A DNA stretch of 64,000 bases from the NCBI RefSeq assembly GCF_000478885.1, contig NC_022567.1, positions 2,418,001 through 2,482,000 on the forward strand. Direction: 5' to 3'. The position numbers and the translations under genes were made by a program. This stretch comes from Adlercreutzia equolifaciens DSM 19450. GTDB lineage: Bacteria; Actinomycetota; Coriobacteriia; Coriobacteriales; Eggerthellaceae. Positions within the stretch are counted from its first letter, which is position 1. Each line of letters opens with the position of its first letter. The notes below the pieces were generated by a model. The model did no database searches. It worked only from the letters and a program-made list of their open reading frames with translations, and was not told where the DNA came from. Positions 49,024 through 56,092 of this stretch are shown here, piece by piece.

Positions 49024-50697
49024 CTAGCGGGCCTCCACCTTGTCGAGGAGTTCCTGTCGGTTGTTGACCAGGGCCTTCTCGTAGATGTGGCGCACGTGGG
49101 TCTTCACGGTGCCCGTGGTCACGAACAGCTCGTTGGCGATGTAAGGAAGGGTGCGACCGCGCACCAGCAGTGAGAGGATCTCCGTCTCGCGGGCCGTTAG
49201 TCCTACTGCCCGCGCAAAAACAGCGGCGGAATCTTCTCCCTGCGCTCCGACGCCAGCGGCACAATCACCATTCGGCAGCGTTGCAGCCTCGGTGGTGCCG
49301 CCGTCCTCAAAGAGCCGTTCTCCTGCCGCAACACCAGAAGAGCCGCGTCCAGCAGCAGCAGCCTTAACCCGATCGGCGCCTCTCGTTTCGGCTTCCGTTT
49401 CTTCCGTACCGCCGTCTTTCTCCTCGTTCCCCTCTTCCCCCACCTGCGCGGCTCGGGCCACCACCATGAAGAACAGCGCGAGCACACCGGCGCCGCATAC
49501 GGCAGACAGTAGCAAGGGCGTCTCTCCCGCCATCTGAAACAGCAGCTTGCCGACGAGGTTCCCCGCGAGCACCACGGCGCTGATCAGCGCTTGGCCCACA
49601 CCGAAAGCCACCAAGGGGGACAAGCCCCGAAGACGGGTGCTGCGCGTCACCACCACATAGACGAGCGGCTGGAAGAACAGCGTGCAGCCCTGAACGAGCG
49701 CCCCTCCGACCGGCACCGCCGCCGCGCCGAGCACCAGAATGGCCACAAGACCCACGACGCTGAAGGTGACGGTGATGCGATACAGCTGCGCTACGGAGAA
49801 GGCCGCCCGCTCAGCCGTCAGGGGCACGAGCGCCATGGTGGCGATGCAGGCGCAAAGAGCGATGCCGCCCGGGTAAAGGCTGTCGGCCCCCTCGTAGGAA
49901 GTGCCCATGATGACCGAGGCCATCACGTTGCCCACAAGGGCCGCCACGGCAATCACCCCCAGCGAGCGCCACGGAAGCGCATGCAGCTCGCGCGAGCCGG
50001 CCGTCACCTCACCGGGAGCCTTCCCGGAGGAACCCGGCGAACCCGCTATGTCGGTGGAGAGAGCAGAGGAGGGGAACACCTCGGGAGCAAGCCCCGAACG
50101 TGCCGAGGCATCCCAGAACCAGAGGCCCCAGGAAGCTATGGGCAGAAAGACAACAACGACCTGGGCCGCCACGACAAAGGGCGTTGCGACGTAAAGCAAG
50201 AGAATTACGAAATAGATCCCATAGGCCACGAGGAACGAGACCATGACGACTGCCGACACATCCCTCGACTCCAAGGAGTAGCGGGCGCCCCAGGCGCAGC
50301 CGAGCAGCGTTCCCGCCACCCCGCATATCGCCCCGCAGCCGACGAGGGGCCATGGCGCGTCGATCGCCACCGTCAGCGGAAGCAGCGCGCTCGCCAGCGC
50401 GAGCAGCGAGGCACACGCCAGCAGCACGCCGCGCCCCACCGCGACGGAATGCTTCCGCAAAGCGAGGACGATGGCCACAGCGGCAACCACCACCGCACCT
50501 TGGGAGACGAAGAAACCGACTTCGATGCCGACGCCGCCGACCGGTCGCTCGGCGGGAATGAGCACGGGGCTCAGATACGCCAGAAACCCCCAAGCCCACA
50601 GACAGGCCGAGCCGAACACCGCCCGGCCCCAGCCCACGCGGTGGGCGCCCCGCACCGCCTCGGCACCTTCTCGTTCATTTAGCACAGCCCCAGCCAC
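49024..50697 (-). CDS. LuxR-family regulator with multi-spanning membrane domain
   Basis: About 557 residues from the GTG at 50697 (GAGGAG upstream; 50700 also possible); the open frame to 50775 lacks support. About twelve membrane helices over 30-430, with a Gly/Ser-rich insert near 225-255. A long disordered Glu/Ala-rich linker (about 430-490) leads to a LuxR helix-turn-helix with LTARETEILSLLVRGR and TGTVKTHVRHIYEKAL. Divergent from the flavoprotein at 50918. Probably membrane-bound regulator of that gene. Confidence 0.88.
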   Translation of the reverse strand: MAGAVLNEREGAEAVRGAHRVGWGRAVFGSACLWAWGFLAYLSPVLIPAERPVGGVGIEVGFFVSQGAVVVAAVAIVLALRKHSVAVGRGVLLACASLLALASALLPLTVAIDAPWPLVGCGAICGVAGTLLGCAWGARYSLESRDVSAVVMVSFLVAYGIYFVILLLYVATPFVVAAQVVVVFLPIASWGLWFWDASARSGLAPEVFPSSALSTDIAGSPGSSGKAPGEVTAGSRELHALPWRSLGVIAVAALVGNVMASVIMGTSYEGADSLYPGGIALCACIATMALVPLTAERAAFSVAQLYRITVTFSVVGLVAILVLGAAAVPVGGALVQGCTLFFQPLVYVVVTRSTRLRGLSPLVAFGVGQALISAVVLAGNLVGKLLFQMAGETPLLLSAVCGAGVLALFFMVVARAAQVGEEGNEEKDGGTEETEAETRGADRVKAAAAGRGSSGVAAGERLFEDGGTTEAATLPNGDCAAGVGAQGEDSAAVFARAVGLTARETEILSLLVRGRTLPYIANELFVTTGTVKTHVRHIYEKALVNNRQELLDKVEAR

Positions 50698-50800
50698 CAC
50701 ACGCTCCTCTCTTGAACGGGAGTAAGTATCGCACAGATCAGTGCGGCCATCACGAACAACCACGGGAGACGACATGACTTTGACCTGCGTTTTCTCAAAT

Positions 50801-50819
50801 ATCTACCGTTTCGGTAGAT
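50801..50819. promoter_or_regulatory. Palindrome ATCTACCG-TTT-CGGTAGAT
   Basis: Perfect 8-bp dyad with 3-bp centre, in the divergent region about 100 bp before each start. Candidate binding site of the adjacent LuxR protein. Confidence 0.5.
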
Positions 50820-50917
50820 GGGGTTAGCGCACCTGGCGAGCAAAGATAGGGCCACCGCGTTGAGGCTCCGGCAAAGGGCCGGCACCCGACGCCGAGAGAC
50901 ACGATGGAGGGAACATC

Positions 50918-52660
50918 ATGACCGAATGCACCCAACCCAGCACCCCGTCCGCCCCGTGCCCAACGGGCAGCTCGAACCCCGCCGCGGCGCCTTCCGTGAG
51001 CCGGCGCGGCTTCCTCTCCGGCGCGGCCGTCGCCGCCGGGGCCGCCGCCCTCGCAGGCCTTGCGGGTTGCGCGCCCAAGACCCAGGCCGAAGTCGCAGGC
51101 GAGACCATAGCCGCCGACGATGCGGCGACCGGCGGCGCCATGCAGACCACCGATCCCGCCAAGGCCGTCTGGCCCGTGGTGGAGGAAGTGGAAGTGGGCT
51201 CGGCCGGCGAGGGAGTGGTCGCTTTCGTGGCAGAGCCCATCGCCGCCGATGAGATCGTCGCCACCCACGACGTGGACGTCGTCGTCTGCGGCCTGGGACC
51301 GGCCGGCGACGCTGCCGCCCTGGCCTGCGCCGAGCAGGGCCTGAAAACCGTGGCCGTGGAGAAGCAGAACCGCGGCAACTACAACTCGGCCACCATCGGC
51401 GGCACCAATTCCGAGCTGCACAAGTTCTGGGGCATGGAGTACGACACCACCGAGTGGATGTCCGACGCCATGATCGGCTGCTCGTTCCAGGCGGACATGA
51501 CGCTGTACCAACACTACCTCGAAAAGAACGGCGAAGCCGTGAACTGGTACATCAGCCACTTCGACAACCAAGACTTCAACGACTACCCCCTCACCTTCGC
51601 CGCCGGCGACTTCCCCGACTTCCGCGAGCAGTACGACCCCACGGCGCTCAGCCGCTCGTGGAACACCTCGCTGAATCTCCCCTACCCTCCCGGTGAGCTG
51701 GCCGATATCCTCGCTGGCATCCTCACCGAGGCCGGCGTCGAGATCCGCTACGAGACCCCGGCCTGCCAACTGGTGGCCGACGACGCGGGCTCCGTGACCG
51801 GCGTCATCGTGAAGAGCGCCGACGGGTACGAGCAGTACAACTGCGCCAAGGGCGTCGTGCTGGCCACCGGCGGCTACGAGTTCAACCAGCAGATGCTGAA
51901 AGAGCGCTGCCGCCCGCGCAGCGTGCCGGGCCGCTGGCTCACCGGCGCCTTCGGCAACACGGGCGATGGCCTTCAAATGGGCGTGGCCGTCGGCGCTGCC
52001 GAGGATGAGTTCCCGCAGTCCATCATGCTCGATCCCGAGCAGCTCATGCCCTTCGTGCGCGTGAACAAGCTCGGCAAGAGGTTCACCCCGGAGTACGACC
52101 CTTACGGCCAGCTGGCCATGGCCATCCAGTACCAGCCCGGCACCTACGATTTCTACATCGTGGACAGCGCCCTGGACACCAAGATCGACAAGGTTTGGAC
52201 GCCGAGTTCTTCCTGCTACGGGCCCAAGGAGCAGTGGGTAGCTGCTGCCCAGAGCGAGAACGCCTTCAAGGCCGACACCCTGGAAGAGCTGGCCGAGCTC
52301 ATGGAAGTGCCCGCCGACACCTTCGTGGAGACTATCAACCACTGGAACGAGATGTGCGCCGCCGGCGCCGACACCGACTTCGACATGCCCGGCTCCATGA
52401 TGATGACCATCGATCAGCCGCCGTTCTACGCCACCAAGGAGTTCGCCGACGGCCTGTGCACCACGGGCGGTCTCATCGTCGACACCGAGTGCCGCGTGCT
52501 CGACAAGGATCGCCAGCCCATCGAGGGCCTGTTCGCGGCAGGCATCGTGTCCGGCGGCATGTTCTACAACACCTATCCGCACCACCTGAACTGCCTCTCG
52601 CACACGCGCAACTGCCTGATGGGCTACACCATCGGCCAGGTGCTCGGCGGCAAGGAGTAG
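50918..52660 (+). CDS. Tat-exported flavoprotein reductase
   Basis: 580 residues, GGAGGG upstream. Tat motif SRRGFLSG near 28-35 and lipobox Cys near 51 (LAGC). FAD motif VVVCGLGPAGDAAAL near 125 (GLGPAG). The C-terminal FAD closure is GLFAAGIVSGGMFYNTYPHH. The signal-to-domain linker (about 52-110) is low complexity. No haem or FMN domain. Divergent from the LuxR regulator at 49024. The acceptor is unknown. Confidence 0.92.
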   Translation: MTECTQPSTPSAPCPTGSSNPAAAPSVSRRGFLSGAAVAAGAAALAGLAGCAPKTQAEVAGETIAADDAATGGAMQTTDPAKAVWPVVEEVEVGSAGEGVVAFVAEPIAADEIVATHDVDVVVCGLGPAGDAAALACAEQGLKTVAVEKQNRGNYNSATIGGTNSELHKFWGMEYDTTEWMSDAMIGCSFQADMTLYQHYLEKNGEAVNWYISHFDNQDFNDYPLTFAAGDFPDFREQYDPTALSRSWNTSLNLPYPPGELADILAGILTEAGVEIRYETPACQLVADDAGSVTGVIVKSADGYEQYNCAKGVVLATGGYEFNQQMLKERCRPRSVPGRWLTGAFGNTGDGLQMGVAVGAAEDEFPQSIMLDPEQLMPFVRVNKLGKRFTPEYDPYGQLAMAIQYQPGTYDFYIVDSALDTKIDKVWTPSSSCYGPKEQWVAAAQSENAFKADTLEELAELMEVPADTFVETINHWNEMCAAGADTDFDMPGSMMMTIDQPPFYATKEFADGLCTTGGLIVDTECRVLDKDRQPIEGLFAAGIVSGGMFYNTYPHHLNCLSHTRNCLMGYTIGQVLGGKE

Positions 52661-52716
52661 CTCCTCATCCCCACTTATTCCGATAGGGCGCCTTCCCTCC
52701 CCGCGCCCTGCACGCG

Positions 52717-52750
52717 AACGGGCGGCCGCCAAGCGCGCCGCCCGTTTCGT
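52717..52750 (+). terminator. Terminator after the flavoprotein gene
   Basis: 10-bp stem (52717-52726 with 52737-52746), 10-nt loop, then a T-containing tail TCGTTGT. Also close to the end of the convergent chimeric pseudogene. Confidence 0.65.
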
Positions 52751-52760
52751 TGTCGTCCTT

Positions 52761-54311
52761 CTACCCGCGCACCGCGTCCGAGGGCACGATGGTCATCGAT
52801 TGGAAGCGGTCGGCCATGCAGGTATCGCCGAACTCGTGATCGTAGAACTGCTGGATGGGCGTGTCGATGGGGTCGTGGGACAGGCGCATGTACCAGCAGT
52901 CGAGGGCCTGCAGGGTCATGACGGCGTCGGCCAGCATGAGCACGGCGCACGCGGTGGTGAGCACGTAGCGCCAGTTCCGCGGGATGAGGTTCACGAGCCT
53001 CAGCATGAACGGCAACAGCAGTTTTATCCACACCACGCCGAGCAGACCCCAGCAGGCCATGAACGGAAGGCACGTGCGACCGCCGAACAGCGAGCCGGGC
53101 ATGTTGGAGTAATCCCAGGCCACAGCACCGAACGCATACTGCATGAACAGGCTTACGAACGCCTCGAACGCACCGCCGATGACCGCCGCCACGAGGAAGA
53201 TGACGAGCCAATTGCTTTTGTGGAAGCGGTTGAGGAAGATGGGCATGAGGTTTAACAGCAGTAACCGCAACGGGCGGATGAGGTCGGCGCTGATGCCGGC
53301 CGCCTCAAGCTCCGCGTCGTTCATCTGCCGGTGCGTGGCGTTGGCCGGGTGAAGCACGCAGGTGCGCGCGTCGGCCACATGGGTGGCGATCTGGGCCAGG
53401 CGCAGGTTCTTCATGAACGTCTCGGCCGCCGCGCGCCCGCCGGCCACGCCGAAGCTCACCACGCCGCAGGATCCGTCCGGCAGGTACTTCGCCGCCAGCG
53501 CCGCCTCGGAGTCGCCGGCAAGCGAGGGATGGCGCACCCAGGCCACCTTCGGGTGGGCCGCCAAGTGCTCGGCCACCGCGCGCCCGTTCTCGGCGTGCCG
53601 GGCCATGCGCAGATGCAGGCTCTCAAGCCCCAAATTGATGAGGAAGGCGTTCTGCGGCGACTGGATGGAGCCCAGATCGCGCATGAGCTGGGCCGTCGCC
53701 TTGGTGATGTAGGCGCCCTCCAGACCGAAGCGCTCGGCGTACACCACGCCGTGGTAGCTCTCGTCGGGCGTCGTGAGCCCCGGGAACTTGTCGGCGTGGG
53801 CGCTCCAGTCGAAGCGGCCCGCATCCACGATGACGCCTCCGACGGAAGCGCCGTGGCCGTCCATGTACTTGGTGGTGGAGTGGGTCACGATGTCGGCGCC
53901 CCACTCGATGGGGCGGCACAGCACCGGCGTGGGGAAGGTGTTGTCCACGATGAGCGGCACGCCGTGAGCGTGGGCCGCCGCCGCGAAGCGCTCGATGTCG
54001 AGCACCGCCAGCGCCGGGTTCGCGATGGTCTCGCCGAAGACGCACTTCGTGTTGGGCCGGAAGGCGGCTTTGAGCTCCTCGTCGGTGCAGTGCGGATCGA
54101 CGAAGGTGCACTCCAGGCCCATGCGGCCCATGGTGTGGGCGAGCAGGTTGTAGGTGCCCCCGTAGATGGCCGACGAGGCCACCACGTGATCGCCCGCGCC
54201 GGCGATGTTGAACACCGCGAAGAAGTTCGCCGCCTGGCCCGAGGAGGTGAGCATGGCCGCCGCGCCGCCTTCCAACTCCGCGATCTTCGCCGCCACCGCG
54301 TCGTTGGTGGG
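52761..54311 (-). pseudogene. Chimeric pseudogene: metY part + 13 metA codons + membrane-protein 3' end
   Basis: One continuous minus-strand frame of about 515 codons made of three sources. Codons from 54311 to about 53279 match MetY residues 58-403 almost exactly. Then IRPLRLLLLNLMP equals MetA residues 33-45. The remainder (about 53250-52761) matches the last 160 residues of the membrane protein at 60397-61962 with a few changes. MetY's first 57 codons are missing: GTTCGCC inside metY is joined to GTTCGCC of the metY promoter region, and a TAA lies just upstream in frame. No proper start codon remains (GTG at 54296 at best), and the degraded promoter reads TCTAAT. Probably untranslated; formed by duplication, deletion and recombination. 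Confidence 0.88.
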
Positions 54312-54390
54312 GTTCGCCCATTAGAGGGGCACCAAGCCCGCACCCGTTATAGGAAGTACCCAGCCAATGCCATCGGAAAAACCGAGGAAC
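54312..54390. repeat. Diverged copy of the metY upstream region
   Basis: Matches 48117 to about 48195 with many differences; shared blocks are GTTATAGGAAGT and ATCGGAAAAACCGAGG. Shows that the ancestral duplication included the metY promoter. Confidence 0.7.
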
Positions 54391-54411
54391 GCCCCAATGC
54401 CGCAGTTCGGA

Positions 54412-54466
54412 GCGAAAAAGCAGCGGGCCCCCGGAGCGTCATACGACGTCCCAGGGGCCCGATTTT
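54412..54466. terminator. Bidirectional terminator between the chimera and the molybdoenzyme operon
   Basis: Long stem (54424-54440 with 54445-54461, two mismatches) and ATAC loop, with ATTTTCT to the right and a T-run (complement of AAAAAG, 54417 and upstream) on the minus strand. About 75 nt after the operon's last stop. Confidence 0.7.
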
Positions 54467-54538
54467 CTATCGGCTCGCTTCCGCAGCGCACCCGTTTGCA
54501 AGGGGGTTTGGGGAAAGGTGCCCTGCGAAAAGCGGCTT

Positions 54539-55474
54539 TTAGTAGAACATGAACACCGATGCACCCGCCGAGTAGAACACCATGCGCAGGCACACGGCAC
54601 CCACGATCGCGCAGGCGAGGCCGACGCCGGCGAGGGGCACCGCGGGCGCACCCTTGCGACGGCCGAGAACCGCGCATACGACCGGTACCGCGCAGCCGAT
54701 GACCACCACACCTATCCAGAACAGAAGCGATGCTTCTCCGGACAGAATGTTCGCCGCCTCAGCAGGATTGGCGATGGGATAGTTGGGATGGGTCGGATCC
54801 CAATACAGACCCACCTCGGTAAAGGACGCCGCGCTCATCACGACCGACGCGCCCCATGCCACCGAGAGCACGGCGTTGGCGACGGCACCGACCACACCGC
54901 TGGTGGCGAGCACCGATCCCGCTCGCGCGACCGCTTCCGTCGAAACGGCTTCCGGGGCATCCTCAGGAACACCTTCCGCATCGGGGAAGAACGCAGCCAA
55001 GAGCGTCACCGTCAGCGGGCCGAAGAGGGCGGCGTTACCCAGGTAGGCCAGCCAAAGCAGGGGCGAATCCCAGGCCGGACGGGCCGCCATGTTGTAAGAG
55101 TGGCTCATCACCACCACAAGCGCCACCGACACCACGATCGCGGCCACCGCCAGCCACCGGGGCACCACAGGCTCCGGCTTGCGCAGGTACACGAAGTACA
55201 CCACCATCACCACCGCCATCAGCACGATGACGATAAGCTCCTGGGTAATGCCCGACGTGGGGTTGCCGAAGCCGTTGAAGATGCGATCCCAGTGCTCCAG
55301 ATGGAAGAACACCGCGATGCCGCCCACGGCCAGCAGCACGACCGACGTCACCAGCGCGGGCATTTGCACCCGCTTGCCGCCACCTGCCAAGGCAAGCATC
55401 GCTGCCGTTCCAAATACACCGGCCGACCACGCCATGAACAGCGTGAACAGAATAAGGGGCCATTGCATTTCCAT
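54539..55474 (-). CDS. DmsC-like membrane anchor subunit
   Basis: 311 residues with eight predicted membrane helices. Begins MEMQWPLILFTLFMAWSAGVF as DmsC-type anchors do, has the conserved VFFHLEHWDRIFNGFGNPTSG loop after TM2, and ends in a short hydrophobic helix. It would oxidise menaquinol and pass electrons to the ferredoxin subunit. Third gene of the operon, 3 bp after the ferredoxin gene. Its presence makes this complex quinol-linked and membrane-bound. Confidence 0.9.
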   Translation of the reverse strand: MEMQWPLILFTLFMAWSAGVFGTAAMLALAGGGKRVQMPALVTSVVLLAVGGIAVFFHLEHWDRIFNGFGNPTSGITQELIVIVLMAVVMVVYFVYLRKPEPVVPRWLAVAAIVVSVALVVVMSHSYNMAARPAWDSPLLWLAYLGNAALFGPLTVTLLAAFFPDAEGVPEDAPEAVSTEAVARAGSVLATSGVVGAVANAVLSVAWGASVVMSAASFTEVGLYWDPTHPNYPIANPAEAANILSGEASLLFWIGVVVIGCAVPVVCAVLGRRKGAPAVPLAGVGLACAIVGAVCLRMVFYSAGASVFMFY

Positions 55475-55477
55475 TGC

Positions 55478-56092
55478 CTACTCCTTTCCCCGCCAGGTGT
55501 GGTCGCGCAGGATATAGAGGAACGACGGCCTATTCCCCACATCAGTCAGCGTATGCACATCGTGCTCTCCGTCGAAGGGCTCGCAGAAGTCGCCCATCGT
55601 TTTCCCACAAGGCCCGCGGAAGCTCTCGATGCCCTCGTCCAAATCGCCGAACCATTTGGCCATGCCCACGCAATTCGTCACGCACTGGGGCAACTCGCCC
55701 TGGGCGATCTGCTGCTCGCAGAGGGTGCACTTCTCCACGACGCGCTCTTCCTCGTTCAGGTAGCGCACACCGTAGGGGCAGCTCATGGCGCAGAACTGGC
55801 AGCCAATGCACTTGTCCTTGTCAATCTGCACCGTACCATCAGGCAGCTTATGGCTGGCGCCCGTGGGGCACACCTTCACGCATTCGGGGTTCTCGCAGTG
55901 CTGGCACTGTATGGGAAGGAAGTAGAAATCGTGGCTCGGCACCTCGTCCTGGCCCGGCTCATTGGGGCCGATGCGCAGCACCTTGTTCCAGAAGCTGCCG
56001 ATGGGCACATTGTTTACCATTTTGCACGCACCGTTGCAGGCCATGCAGCCCACGCATCGGTTGCAGTCCACCGCAATGGCGTATCGAGTCAT
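55478..56092 (-). CDS. DmsB-like four-cluster ferredoxin subunit
   Basis: 204 residues. Four cysteine groups for [4Fe-4S] clusters: CNRCVGCMACNGAC near 10, CQHCENPECVKVCP near 57, CIGCQFCAMSCPYG near 91, and KCTLCEQQIA plus CVTNC near 116-140. It carries electrons from the membrane anchor to the molybdoenzyme. The start overlaps the end of the catalytic gene by 4 nt (ATGA). No signal peptide; exported with the Tat-carrying catalytic subunit. Confidence 0.95.
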   Translation of the reverse strand: MTRYAIAVDCNRCVGCMACNGACKMVNNVPIGSFWNKVLRIGPNEPGQDEVPSHDFYFLPIQCQHCENPECVKVCPTGASHKLPDGTVQIDKDKCIGCQFCAMSCPYGVRYLNEEERVVEKCTLCEQQIAQGELPQCVTNCVGMAKWFGDLDEGIESFRGPCGKTMGDFCEPFDGEHDVHTLTDVGNRPSFLYILRDHTWRGKE

